Source: Planctomycetota bacterium (GTDB taxonomy: Bacteria; Planctomycetota; Planctomycetia; Planctomycetales; Planctomycetaceae). Taken from it: 37,897 nt of DNA. Below, piece by piece: positions 8,019 to 16,730 of the stretch; within the stretch, counting starts at the first letter, position 1; each line of letters begins with the position of its first letter. Location of the stretch: positions 1 to 37,897 of the forward strand of contig JAQBWV010000036.1 in NCBI GenBank assembly GCA_027624335.1. Direction: 5' to 3'. The translations under genes and the position numbers were made by a program. The notes below the pieces were generated by a model. The model was not told where the DNA came from and made no database searches. It saw nothing but the letters and a program-made list of their open reading frames with translations.

Positions 8019-8042
8019 AAATGTGCTTCGGGACTCAAACGA

Positions 8043-8585
8043 GTGAACTCGGTGATGGAACCTGGCAGCAGAATTGTCTACCTGATGCGTGGCCTTCCGG
8101 CGTGTGGCAAGAGTCATAAGGCGACAAGACTTGCCGGCCAGTTCGGCGTGGTGCTGGAGACAGACGAATATTTTTATTCTCAGGTCGGCAACGATCCGTG
8201 GCATTACGACTACAGCGACGACCTGCTTCCAGCCGCGCGGGAGTGGAATCTGCAGCGATTTCGTGAGGCAATCGCGCGAGGGGTTTCACCGATCGTGGTG
8301 GATCGCGGCAACGGCCTGAATTCCGAGACTCGCGTGTACGCCGCGTTTGCAGTTGAACACGGTTACGAAGTGCAGCTCGCTGAGCCTGATTCCTCGTGGT
8401 GGCGGGAACTCCGAGTCCTGTTGAAGTACCGGCAATACGTGGCGGACGAACTGTTCGACGCCTGGGCCCGAAAGCTCGCCGCCGCCACGCGCCACGATCA
8501 CCGCGTTCCGGCAGAAACAATTCGCCGTTGGATGGCCGCCTGGCGGTATGACCTCACCGTTGCAGAAATCGTGAGCACTGATTGA
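8043..8585 (+). CDS. P-loop kinase-like ATPase (AAA_33 / polynucleotide-kinase-like)
   Basis: This 180-residue protein begins with a beta strand and Walker A loop (YLMRGLPACGKS, about residues 13-24), followed by TDEYFY, where zeta-toxin, polynucleotide and NEDD4BP2-like kinases carry the acidic substrate-binding residue. A strand IVVDRGNGLN (about 83-92) fits the Walker B position and WRYD lies near the C-terminus. The family phosphorylates small molecules or nucleic acid ends; the substrate here cannot be read from the sequence. Start: GTG at 8043 or ATG at 8055, both without a strong ribosome binding site; the Walker A loop is complete with either. It stands alone, downstream of the RTX hairpin and convergent with the ABC permease genes, so the context gives no hint of its role. 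Confidence 0.8.
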   Translation: MNSVMEPGSRIVYLMRGLPACGKSHKATRLAGQFGVVLETDEYFYSQVGNDPWHYDYSDDLLPAAREWNLQRFREAIARGVSPIVVDRGNGLNSETRVYAAFAVEHGYEVQLAEPDSSWWRELRVLLKYRQYVADELFDAWARKLAAATRHDHRVPAETIRRWMAAWRYDLTVAEIVSTD

Positions 8586-8777
8586 GCACCCTGCTGTCGC
8601 CAGAATGAACTGCTGGTGTCAAACCCATCAACATGGAGCACTGTGACCAGCCTCCCCGCACGCCGCCGCCGCCGCCGAACGGACAGTCGACAGCCACGGA
8701 TTCTGAGGTTCCTCTGAGAGCGTGTCCGAAATTACTTCCCGACATGGTCGACACAGGCGGCTCGACGCTGCAATCAG

Positions 8778-9959
8778 TCAGTTGCCGGCGTGTTTGGGAT
8801 CGAAGGCGTCCTGAAGAGAGTCGGAAACGATGTTGAAGGCCAGCACGAGGCCGAACATCAGCGCGGTCGCCGTTCCGATCTGCCAGAAGAATCCGTTGAC
8901 GACTTCCGGTGACGCCTGACTGATCATGATCCCCCAGCTGGGGCCTTCCTTAACGCCAAGGCCGAGGAAGCTGAGGATCACTTCGGACTTGACCGCTCCG
9001 ATAAACAGCAGCGAGAAGTTAATCAGCATCAGATGCGAAGCGTTTGGCAGAATGTGCCGCAGCAGAATGTAAAACCTTGAGAAGCCCATCGTTTGAGCCG
9101 CCTGGATGTACTCCAGCTGTTTCAGCTTCAGCGTCTCTCCGCGAATCACTCGACACGGGCCAATCCAATAGGTGGCGCCGAACGAAACGTAAAGCGGCAG
9201 CAGCGTGCCTTCGAAGCGGCTTCCGGTAAAGAGGTACGCCAGCAGAACGAGCAGCACCATGCTCGGGATCGATTGAAACGTCGTGTAAAGCCAGATGATG
9301 GCGTTGTCTGTCCAGCCGCCAAACCAGCCTGCTGCTGCTCCCAGCAGACTTCCGACAAGGACGCCGATGGTGGCGGTGACCATGCCGACGAGGAGTGCGA
9401 CTTTGATCGAGTAGACACCTCGCAGCAGGATCGATCTGCCCTGGCGGTCTGTACCGAGCGAGAGTCGTATACGACGCGAGAATGATTCTGTCGTCGACAT
9501 GGCGGCGAACATGCCGTCGATGACTGACTCCAGCCGTTCGACGCTCCGCAGATGCTCGGACGAGTGATTGAGGTCATCGAGAACAGCCAACTCATCAAAC
9601 AGTGATTCCGCTTCGCGTAACCGCTGTCGAAGTTCTTCGGGATCCGAGCTGCCAATCCGTCGATGCCCGTAGGTTATCTCGCGCAGAGCGGTCGGAACGT
9701 CGTTGCGATTCATCGCCCGCTTGACGGCGTCGAGATACATTTCCGTGTCGGCGAATCGCTGCTCGATGGGATAGTGGCCCCAGAAGCCGGGGATGTTTCC
9801 GGCGGCAATTCGCGTTTCGGTTTCTTCCAGAGTGACTACTCCCCCGAACAGGGCAAGCGTCGTCAGTACATAGACGCCGATGATCCCCAGGGAGAATCGC
9901 GTCATGCGGTTCTTCAGGAATTTGCGGGCGCTGCGAGTCTGGAGCCAGCGGAACGTCAT
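8778..9959 (-). CDS. Peptide-type ABC transporter permease (DppC/OppC/YejE-like)
   Basis: The product (393 residues) is the second membrane subunit of a peptide-class ABC importer. An N-terminal membrane helix (about 24-44) is followed by a soluble insert of roughly 120 residues (about 45-165), then the classic family entry LGTDRQGRSILLRGVYSI (168-185) and five membrane segments. The EAA loop that docks the ATPase is at 284-306 (YIQAAQTMGFSRF to LPN). The insert, probably outside the membrane, is longer than in E. coli DppC. Its ATG overlaps the TGA of the first permease gene by 4 nt, so the two are translationally coupled. It ends the operon of binding protein and two permeases; no ATPase gene follows, the next gene being convergent. 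The substrate may be peptides, nickel or another solute. Confidence 0.92.
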   Translation of the reverse strand: MTFRWLQTRSARKFLKNRMTRFSLGIIGVYVLTTLALFGGVVTLEETETRIAAGNIPGFWGHYPIEQRFADTEMYLDAVKRAMNRNDVPTALREITYGHRRIGSSDPEELRQRLREAESLFDELAVLDDLNHSSEHLRSVERLESVIDGMFAAMSTTESFSRRIRLSLGTDRQGRSILLRGVYSIKVALLVGMVTATIGVLVGSLLGAAAGWFGGWTDNAIIWLYTTFQSIPSMVLLVLLAYLFTGSRFEGTLLPLYVSFGATYWIGPCRVIRGETLKLKQLEYIQAAQTMGFSRFYILLRHILPNASHLMLINFSLLFIGAVKSEVILSFLGLGVKEGPSWGIMISQASPEVVNGFFWQIGTATALMFGLVLAFNIVSDSLQDAFDPKHAGN

Positions 9960-10909
9960 GCGAGCCGGACCCTCGGATCGACCAGCGCGTAAGCCACGTC
10001 GGTCAGGATGTTTGTCACGATGTAAACGGCGGCAAAGACCGCAGTGAACGCCTGGATGACGGGAAAGTCATTTGAATTCACTGCCATAATCAGCGTGCGG
10101 CCCATGCCCGGAATTCCGAAATACATCTCCAGCAGAATCGAGCCGGTGATTAAGAACGGAAGGCTGATGGCGATGCGCGTCACGATCGGAATCATGGCGT
10201 TCTTGAGCATGTGCAGAAACATGATCCGCTCCCGGCTGACACCTTTGGCACGAGCCGTGGTGATGTAGTCGCGTTCGGATTCTTCCACCATGACCGCGCG
10301 ATAGAAACGGGTGTCGTATCCCATTCCGACGATCACGCTGATCAACACCGGCAGCAGGCAGTAGTAAGGCCAGTTAATCAGTCCGGATTCGTAACCGTCG
10401 ATCGCGAATGCCTGGATGTTGAATTCGCGACTGATCCAGAACGCTCCGAAGTACTGCCCCAGAATGATGTAAACCAGAAAACTGACGCACATTCCCAGTA
10501 CGGCAACAAGCACCAGCAGACGGTCGACCAGTTGACCTCGAAAATATGCTGAAACCAGGCCAACAGAGATCGAAATCACCGTCGTCAGAAACAGAGCGGG
10601 AATCGTGAGAGCGAGGGTCGGACCGATTGAAGTCGTCAGACGGGAACCAACAGAGACGCCCGGCTGATCCCACGATTCCTCGTCGAAGTTCAGCGTCAGT
10701 GTCCGACCGAGAAACGAGGTGTACTGCACAAGGAACGATTGATTGAGTCCCATTTTCTCTCGTAGCTGATCGACGTCTTCCTGTGTCTGATTCTTCCCGA
10801 GATAGGCATACACCGGATCGTGGACGCGCAAGGCGGCCATGACGAGCAGCACGATCCCGAGGAACACTGGGATGTTGAACAGAAATCGGCGGGTGATGTA
10901 TGCCCACAT
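9956..10909 (-). CDS. Peptide-type ABC transporter permease (DppB/OppB/YejB-like)
   Basis: This 317-residue inner-membrane protein has six hydrophobic segments, beginning with ITRRFLFNIPVFLGIVLLVM. It carries the family features: an N-terminal helix followed by a soluble stretch with LREKMGLNQSFLVQYTSFLG, the EAA loop (YITTARAKGVSRERIMFLHM), and the C-terminal block GSILLEMYFGIPGMGRTL ending in ALVDPRVRLA. It forms the channel together with the DppC-like subunit. It lies 126 nt downstream of the binding-protein gene, with a REP-like palindrome in that gap, and overlaps the next permease gene by 4 nt. Length and motifs are normal for the family. Confidence 0.93.
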   Translation of the reverse strand: MWAYITRRFLFNIPVFLGIVLLVMAALRVHDPVYAYLGKNQTQEDVDQLREKMGLNQSFLVQYTSFLGRTLTLNFDEESWDQPGVSVGSRLTTSIGPTLALTIPALFLTTVISISVGLVSAYFRGQLVDRLLVLVAVLGMCVSFLVYIILGQYFGAFWISREFNIQAFAIDGYESGLINWPYYCLLPVLISVIVGMGYDTRFYRAVMVEESERDYITTARAKGVSRERIMFLHMLKNAMIPIVTRIAISLPFLITGSILLEMYFGIPGMGRTLIMAVNSNDFPVIQAFTAVFAAVYIVTNILTDVAYALVDPRVRLA

Positions 10910-11000
10910 GGCGGCGAAATCTTAAGGAAGGGTGATTTGAGCGAATCGATCCGCACAGCGGACCCTGTCTACTACCTGTTGACTTTACTTCAGCATCGCC

Positions 11001-11029
11001 CTCGTTCCTGCACTCTGCATGGGAACGAG
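11001..11029. repeat. REP-like palindrome inside the ABC transporter operon
   Basis: Outer arms CTCGTTCC (11001-11008) and GGAACGAG (11022-11029) are perfect complements. Inner TGCA (11009-11012) and TGCA (11016-11019) pair around CTC, with a 2-nt bulge (11020-11021). Palindromes of the form CTCGTTCC...GGAACGAG occur in many copies in various bacterial genomes, so this looks like one member of a dispersed family. It lies 7 nt from the binding-protein stop codon. In the transcript it would form a hairpin that could protect the binding-protein mRNA or lower permease expression. Confidence 0.65.
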
Positions 11030-11035
11030 CTCGCA

Positions 11036-12814
11036 TTATTCCTCTTCGATGTCGAGATACTTCGTCCAGTTCTGAAACGTCTCTGACGGCTTGAAATTCT
11101 TCAGTCGCTTGTGAGCGATGTAAAATCGAGTTCGAGCCATCGATCCCACGTAAGGCATATCGTTCAGAACGATGTCCCGCATCTGCTCGTAGATTTTCGT
11201 GCGTTCTTCTGACGGCGGCATCGTGAGGATCATTTCATACAGTCGATCGTACTGCGGGTTTTCATAGCAGAAGTGGTTGGAACTCGGCGGTCTGTTGGGG
11301 CCGTAAAACAGAGCGAGATTGTTCTCCGCGTCCGGGTAGTCCGAGCCCCAGGCGAAGGAAAACAACTGTGCTTTGCGATTGTCGACGATCTCCATCAACG
11401 TTGAGAAATCGACCAGCCGAACTTTGAGACGAATTCCCAGCCTTGACAGCTGACGCTGCATCATCTCCGCCTGTTCCGGATAGTTACTGCCTCGCCCCGA
11501 GTAATACTCCAGTTCCTGCAGCCCTTCGCCGTTGGGGTAGCCCGCTTCGACCAGCAACTCACGAGCTCTTTCGAGGTTCGGTCCGCGCGGACTGTTGGGA
11601 GCCACTCCGTCGGGTGGATGACCGGCCAGACCTGGAGGAATCATCCCGTCGTAAACCACGTTGATGCCGTTGTAGAACGTGTCGTTGCGTTCCTCAATAT
11701 CCAGTGCCATCGAGATAGCTCGTCGCAGCGCCCGCTTTTCCGGCGTGTAGCCACCGACCACTGAGTCGGTCATGTTGAAGCCGGTAAAGATAAAGTCGAA
11801 CAGCACGATCGGCTGCGACGTGATGCCTTCGTCGCGATAGCTGGCTCGCAGACGTTGCGTGCGTTTGATGTAAGCTTCGTTGAAGTATTCGGCCGGAACC
11901 TGCGAATAGTCGATTCGCTTCGCCAGGAAGTTCAGCCACATCGGTTGATCCTGCACAAACATGCGATATTCAAGCCGATCCGCGATAGGCAGTCGCTGGC
12001 CGGCAGCCCTGGTCAGTCCGAGTTCGACGTCCTGGGGACTGGCTTCATCAGGATAGACTTCTGCCCGGTAGCCAGGATTTCGCTGCAGGCGCAGGTGTCG
12101 ACTCGGTTGCCAGTCTTCAACGATCCAGGGTCCGGTTCCGACCGGATGATGCGGAAACTCACGACCGTACTTCTCGACGGCTTCGCGCGCGACGATCGCA
12201 GTTTGAGGCATCGCCAGAATCCAGCGGAACCGAGTGACCGGTTCTGTGAGCACGATCTGAAATTCGTGGTCGCTGATTTCTCGAAAACCCTCGACCGGTG
12301 CGTCGTAGTTGAATGTCTCAGCGGCATTCTGAGCATCGCGGTACTCATCGAATCCAGCGATCGTCGCTTTGAACAGCCACCATCCTTTCGGCGTGTTACC
12401 CAGGTCGGCCATTCGTTTCCACGAATAGAACACGTCACGAGTCACCACTTCCCGCCCCTTGCCGGCAGGGAAACATTCGTCGTCGCAGAAGTGAACTCCC
12501 TTCTTCAAGCGGAACGACCATGTGACTCCGTCCTCGCCGATCGTCGGCATTTCGGCCAGCAGCGATGGTTCGAGATCCAGCGGCCTCGCCAGATACTTGT
12601 ACTGTAGCAGCGTGTCGTAGACCTGAGCGGTCGCGACGTGATCGTACTGCGTCGAAACCCGCACAGGGTCCATTCCTTTGGGACCGTCCGAACGGATCGC
12701 GAAGTGCAGTGTTTTGAGGCTGTCGGCTTTCCGGTTGCAACCAGTCAGACCGAGACAACAGCTCACAAGCAACAGTGTTGCCAGCAGATTGCCCGCACGA
12801 ACGCTGTCCGACAT
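11036..12814 (-). CDS. ABC transporter solute-binding lipoprotein, family 5 (peptide-type)
   Basis: The protein is an extracytoplasmic solute-binding protein of the OppA/DppA class, about 592 residues from the chosen ATG. I chose this ATG, not one 69 nt upstream, because it gives a proper lipoprotein signal (LLATLLLVSCC then LGLTGC, with Cys26 as the lipidated residue). Family features include HFAIRSDGPKGMDP, LLAEMPTIGEDGVTWSFRLK, the KKGVHF segment and FSFAWGSDYPDAENNLALFY. The chain is longer than E. coli DppA (about 535). It should capture peptides or similar solutes and deliver them to the two permeases encoded downstream. It is the first gene of the transporter operon; the gap of about 180 nt upstream, to the MATE gene, would hold its promoter, but I see no convincing -35/-10 pair. 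Confidence 0.9.
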   Translation of the reverse strand: MSDSVRAGNLLATLLLVSCCLGLTGCNRKADSLKTLHFAIRSDGPKGMDPVRVSTQYDHVATAQVYDTLLQYKYLARPLDLEPSLLAEMPTIGEDGVTWSFRLKKGVHFCDDECFPAGKGREVVTRDVFYSWKRMADLGNTPKGWWLFKATIAGFDEYRDAQNAAETFNYDAPVEGFREISDHEFQIVLTEPVTRFRWILAMPQTAIVAREAVEKYGREFPHHPVGTGPWIVEDWQPSRHLRLQRNPGYRAEVYPDEASPQDVELGLTRAAGQRLPIADRLEYRMFVQDQPMWLNFLAKRIDYSQVPAEYFNEAYIKRTQRLRASYRDEGITSQPIVLFDFIFTGFNMTDSVVGGYTPEKRALRRAISMALDIEERNDTFYNGINVVYDGMIPPGLAGHPPDGVAPNSPRGPNLERARELLVEAGYPNGEGLQELEYYSGRGSNYPEQAEMMQRQLSRLGIRLKVRLVDFSTLMEIVDNRKAQLFSFAWGSDYPDAENNLALFYGPNRPPSSNHFCYENPQYDRLYEMILTMPPSEERTKIYEQMRDIVLNDMPYVGSMARTRFYIAHKRLKNFKPSETFQNWTKYLDIEEE

Positions 12815-12997
12815 CCCGCTGGCGATTCGACGTCTGCAGTGCGTCCGTGCCACCTGAATCTCCCAAAGCGAAATGACTTCCATGCTGGAACGAAGAGCGG
12901 CGAAGTCTAAGCCGCGATCTCATTTCAGTCGACCAGCGACGATGTTCTGGAAACAGGCGCGCCAGGCTGTTGCAGTAAACCCGGTAGAATGGTCTGG

Positions 12998-14464
12998 TCA
13001 GATTCCCTTCTGATCCCATTTCCCAAAGCGGAAGTACAGAGCGATCGCCGTGGCACGCACGACGACATCTGCCCCCATGCCTCCCCAGGCACCAATCAGT
13101 CCGAGGTCCATTTCCACGCCCAGCCAGTAACCAATCGGAAGCCGGACGAAAAAGATACCAACACCGTTGATGATCATCGGCCAGAATGTTTCTCCGGCAC
13201 CTCGAATGCCGACGGTGTAGACGATGCTGATTGAGAGTGGCACTTCGAAGAACGCCAGCAATCGAATTGCGGGCACACCAACGCTGGCCACTTCCTGGTT
13301 CTTGTGCATCAGTTCGTAAATGAACGGAGCACCGCACAGAAACAGGATCATCACAACGACGGCCACCACACAGGATTGCAGCATCGCTTCATGACCAGCG
13401 GGCCGGACACGGTCAGCGCGTCCCGCGCCCAGACATTGCCCGATCATCGTCGCGGCAGCCGTTCCCCAGGCCCAGGCTGGCAGATAGTTGATCGCTTCCA
13501 CCTGCATTCCGACGATGTGTGCCGCCAGAATGGCTTTGCCTTGGCTGCCAGCACCAAGTCCCGCGACGACTCGCAGAAACAGAAAGTGTCCCGCCCACAT
13601 CAGAAGACTGTCCGTTGCGGCGGGGATTCCGATTCGCAGAACTCGCGAGATCGTTGCGAAGTCCATTGTTGAAACCCAGCTCGGCCTGCCGACAAGCCCG
13701 GCCGTTCCTCCGACCAGAATCCACAGCATCAACACTAGTCCGACGAATCTGGCAGCAACCGTCCCAATGGCGATTCCGTCGATCCCGATCGCCGGCAATA
13801 ACCCGACTCCGAATACCAGCGTCCAGGAAAAGACGACGTTGAGAACACTGACGAGACCCAGGATCCACATCGGCGCCCGCATGTTGCCCGAACCTCTCAG
13901 GGCAGCCGAACCGATCAGCAGTACGCTCGAAAATCCGTAACCAAAGCAGCTCAGACGAAGGTATCGCACCAGCAGGACGCTGCTCTCCGCTTCCAGTTCC
14001 AGGAAGGCACCAAACACGGGAGCCGTCATGTAAAGTAATGCCGCGGCGACGATCCCCATTCCGAGTGCCAGTGAAATGGAAGAACTCGCCACTCGACTGG
14101 CCGCATCGCGCTGACCGGCGCCCCAGTGCCTCGCGACCAACGCTGTCGTACCCGTTGCGACCAGCGAGAAGATCAGCTCCACCAGCCAGTTGACGTACGC
14201 CGCCGTTCCGATGGCGGAGGTCGCAGCCATACTGATCCGACCGGATAGAAGCGTGTCGACAAATCCAACAAGGAAGTTCAAAAACTGCTCGGCCAGGACC
14301 GGCAGTGCGAGAAACAGAATCGTCGTGCGAGGATTGCCCGTCAGAAATTCAGTCAACTGTCGGTTGTCGATCGATGAACCGGATCCAGGACCGGCATCAT
14401 CTGCTGATTGCCCGCACGCAGCCATCCCTGGAACCTCTCCGTTCGTCGCGTCAGGCTCAGTCAT
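12998..14464 (-). CDS. MATE family multidrug/sodium efflux transporter
   Basis: This protein of about 488 residues has some twelve hydrophobic segments in two similar halves, as in MATE exporters, which expel drugs or metabolites against a Na+ or H+ gradient. Family-like stretches are ALPVLAEQFLNFLVGFVDTL near the N-terminus, ALRGSGNMRAPMW at the end of the first half, and GQCLGAGRADRVRPAGHEA with GIRGAGETFWPM in the second. I chose the ATG at 14464 (MTEPDATNG) rather than the longer frame from 14542, because the extra residues are polar and read as the end of the upstream gene in another frame. This start overlaps the upstream stop by 8 nt, so the zinc-ribbon membrane protein and the transporter are probably coupled. 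Substrate unknown. Confidence 0.92.
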   Translation of the reverse strand: MTEPDATNGEVPGMAACGQSADDAGPGSGSSIDNRQLTEFLTGNPRTTILFLALPVLAEQFLNFLVGFVDTLLSGRISMAATSAIGTAAYVNWLVELIFSLVATGTTALVARHWGAGQRDAASRVASSSISLALGMGIVAAALLYMTAPVFGAFLELEAESSVLLVRYLRLSCFGYGFSSVLLIGSAALRGSGNMRAPMWILGLVSVLNVVFSWTLVFGVGLLPAIGIDGIAIGTVAARFVGLVLMLWILVGGTAGLVGRPSWVSTMDFATISRVLRIGIPAATDSLLMWAGHFLFLRVVAGLGAGSQGKAILAAHIVGMQVEAINYLPAWAWGTAAATMIGQCLGAGRADRVRPAGHEAMLQSCVVAVVVMILFLCGAPFIYELMHKNQEVASVGVPAIRLLAFFEVPLSISIVYTVGIRGAGETFWPMIINGVGIFFVRLPIGYWLGVEMDLGLIGAWGGMGADVVVRATAIALYFRFGKWDQKGI

Positions 14465-15830
14465 GAGGTAACTCGACTCCCAGGCGGTCGAGCTGAAATC
14501 TCGCGAGTCCCGCAACCTGTTGATTGAACGACCGCTCGGCACCCATCGACAGTGGCATGTTGAATTCAGACGACTCTAACACACAGCCTGTATATCCCGA
14601 GGCGCTGCCGAGAGATCGCTGCCGTCCCCGACGTCGACTTGAGATTGTTGCCGGCGCGAGTCCAAGGTCGGTGATCGATTCCGTTGATATCGACTTCTTC
14701 TTTCGCAGAAACAGCACGCCGATAGAACCGATTACTTTTTCCGGCGAGATGTTGATGGTGGCTCTTCCTAAGAAGAGCGCCAGCAGCGCCCCCAGCGGCA
14801 TCAGACCTCCGAACAGAAACAAGCTTCCGAAAAGTGCAATGCCGACCTTGGCCGCGACCGGCTCATCGCCACTCATTACCATCACGAAAAACACAGTAAT
14901 GAAGCCATACCATGCGCAGCAGAAGAGCGACAGGAAGACGCCTCCTACAATTTTGACGATCTTCGGAACCTGAATCGAATAACTGAATTCGAGTGTCTCA
15001 CCATCATCGAAATCGATTCGGATCCGGGAATCGTCTGGCAATTCGTAAGGAGCGATCGCGGGCGGGCGCTCGGTGATCGCCGCCTGGTCGCCACGCGGAT
15101 CCGTCGACGACGAAAAGTCGCGACGGGAACGAGGTTCGCGGTCGTCAGCGGCATCCACTTCGACGTACACCCGCGCGCAGTCCGGGCAGACTCGCTTGCC
15201 GTCGCCGATCATCAGTCGCGTCCCGCAGTCGCTGCAGTATTCGGGAAGCGACCGCGTGTCGGTTTCCCCGCCTGTCGAGGTGCCATCGCGACCAAGGAAC
15301 TGATTGATCGTCGTGGCCAGCCAGCGTTTCTCTTCGTAGCTTAATCCGGTCGCGAACTTCTCCGAGTCGCCCACGCCTGCCATCTGGATCGCGTAAACCG
15401 GGGTGTCGTTTTCGGTGTAGGACTCGATCAGTTCTGCGTGAGAACTCTGATCGAGCACTAGCTTTGTCAGCTTCTTTCGACCGAACAACGTCTTCTGAAT
15501 GGCAAACTGCTCTGGCGTGACTGCGAGATATATCTGTGTAAACGACATCCTCGCCCAGGCAACCAGCATGCCAATTCCGACAGCCCAGAAGAGACCGAGA
15601 AACGGGATCAGTACGATCAGTGGTGGCGCATCTCCGTCCCAGTCTACATCGTCCATGAAGAGAAAGACGAACGTAATGATGCCAATGATCGTTAGCCACA
15701 TCACTCCGAAGCAGCCGATTCCGCGTGCTCGTTGCCCTCCAGGCGGAATGGCGATCACGAGCCGGTCGTTTGAGGATTCGACGACTTTAATACCAACTCC
15801 CGCGGGTGGTGTCGCGATCTCCTGACTCAT
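14457..15830 (-). CDS. Membrane protein with internal zinc ribbon between two similar halves
   Basis: The 457-residue protein belongs to no family I can name. It looks like a duplication: half one has a membrane hairpin (about 38-92) and a soluble part (about 96-180, starting YLAVTPEQFAIQ); half two repeats this with a hairpin (about 290-355) and a soluble part (about 356-450, starting ATINISPEKVIGSIG). Both soluble parts begin with a strand, a Pro-Glu turn and a basic patch (FGRKKL, LRKKKS), recalling PH-like domains of bacterial membrane proteins. Between the halves lies a rubredoxin-type zinc ribbon, CSDC at 199-202 and CPDC at 215-218, followed by an Arg/Ser-rich linker. Both soluble domains should be cytoplasmic. 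It overlaps the MATE gene by 8 nt and lies 62 nt after the NIF3-like gene. Architecture clear, function unknown. Confidence 0.85.
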   Translation of the reverse strand: MSQEIATPPAGVGIKVVESSNDRLVIAIPPGGQRARGIGCFGVMWLTIIGIITFVFLFMDDVDWDGDAPPLIVLIPFLGLFWAVGIGMLVAWARMSFTQIYLAVTPEQFAIQKTLFGRKKLTKLVLDQSSHAELIESYTENDTPVYAIQMAGVGDSEKFATGLSYEEKRWLATTINQFLGRDGTSTGGETDTRSLPEYCSDCGTRLMIGDGKRVCPDCARVYVEVDAADDREPRSRRDFSSSTDPRGDQAAITERPPAIAPYELPDDSRIRIDFDDGETLEFSYSIQVPKIVKIVGGVFLSLFCCAWYGFITVFFVMVMSGDEPVAAKVGIALFGSLFLFGGLMPLGALLALFLGRATINISPEKVIGSIGVLFLRKKKSISTESITDLGLAPATISSRRRGRQRSLGSASGYTGCVLESSEFNMPLSMGAERSFNQQVAGLARFQLDRLGVELPHD

Positions 15831-15892
15831 GGATGAACTCCGGCGGTGACACAGGAATCAAGGTTCGGTGAGAGACGCTCAGACTAACCGAC

Positions 15893-16699
15893 TCAGGCCC
15901 ACTGTACGGGATCGGTCTCGACGTCGCTTGCCCAGACATTGAGATCAGGAAACTGCAGCGACAGTAACTCAGCGAGATTCTCCATGGCCGGACGCTCGGT
16001 TGGATAGTGTCCGGGAAGCACGAGAGCAATGCCGCAAGTCCTCGCTTCCAGGCAGGCGTGAAACCGAGCCTCGCCCGTCAGCAGAACATCGCAACCTTCA
16101 CGGACGGCATCGTGCATGAACTCAGCGGCCGCGCCGCAAGCGATTCCGACGCGCCGAATCGTGGTTGATGAGTCGCCCACAAACCAGGTGCGGTCTACAC
16201 CAAGGGCCTGCTTCACCAGTTCGACAAACTCGATCAGTGAGACTTCAGCGGGAAGATTACCGCAGCGTCCGGATCCAACCGCCCCGTTGACACCGGCTGA
16301 TTCCACACTCACGTCGACGATACGCAGCGGACGGACGTCGTTCAGGTTCAGCGTCGCTGCAATCTGCCGATTAATGCCCTCGTCAGCGCTGTCGTAGCTG
16401 GTGTGCGGCGAGTAGACCGCGACGCCTGCTCGGATCAGCGAGAGCAGCATACGCCCCTCGCTGGTGGAGTCTGTCACTTGCTGCACCGCCCTGAAAAGGA
16501 TCGGATGATGCGTGACGATCAGACTCGCCCCTTTCGAGACGGCTTCTTCAGCAACGTCGGGAGTCAGAGTCAGGCAGGTCATGATCGAGCGGACCGGATC
16601 GTCTCGCTGCCCGATCAGCAGTCCTGTGTTATCCCAGTCCTCAGCAAGTTCAGCCGGTGCGAACTCGGACAGGAAGGTAAGAATGTCGTTTACCGTCAT
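15893..16699 (-). CDS. NIF3-like dinuclear metal-centre protein (YbgI/DUF34 family)
   Basis: The 268 residues match the NIF3 family in length and in all expected metal ligands: His64 and His65 (THHPILF), Asp103 in SPHTSYDSADEGIN, and His231 with Glu235 in the C-terminal block PGHYPTERPAMENLAELL. Early family features are LAEDWDNTGLLIG. Members form ring-shaped hexamers with two metals per subunit. The bacterial role is debated, with GTP cyclohydrolase-like metal binding and regulation both proposed, so I name only the family. It lies 31 nt downstream of the M50 protease gene on the same strand and is probably cotranscribed. The ATG gives the normal N-terminus (VNDILTFLSEFAP). Confidence 0.95.
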   Translation of the reverse strand: MTVNDILTFLSEFAPAELAEDWDNTGLLIGQRDDPVRSIMTCLTLTPDVAEEAVSKGASLIVTHHPILFRAVQQVTDSTSEGRMLLSLIRAGVAVYSPHTSYDSADEGINRQIAATLNLNDVRPLRIVDVSVESAGVNGAVGSGRCGNLPAEVSLIEFVELVKQALGVDRTWFVGDSSTTIRRVGIACGAAAEFMHDAVREGCDVLLTGEARFHACLEARTCGIALVLPGHYPTERPAMENLAELLSLQFPDLNVWASDVETDPVQWA

Positions 16700-16730
16700 G
16701 GTTGCAACCTTCGTCGGCCACCGGACTGAC

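Noticed and set aside
8662..8676. (GCC)5 microsatellite between convergent genes
   Set aside because: Too short to mean anything in G+C-rich DNA.
14464..14542. Longer N-terminus for the MATE protein
   Set aside because: Polar residues that lie inside the upstream gene; the start at 14464 gives the usual overlap and family N-terminus.
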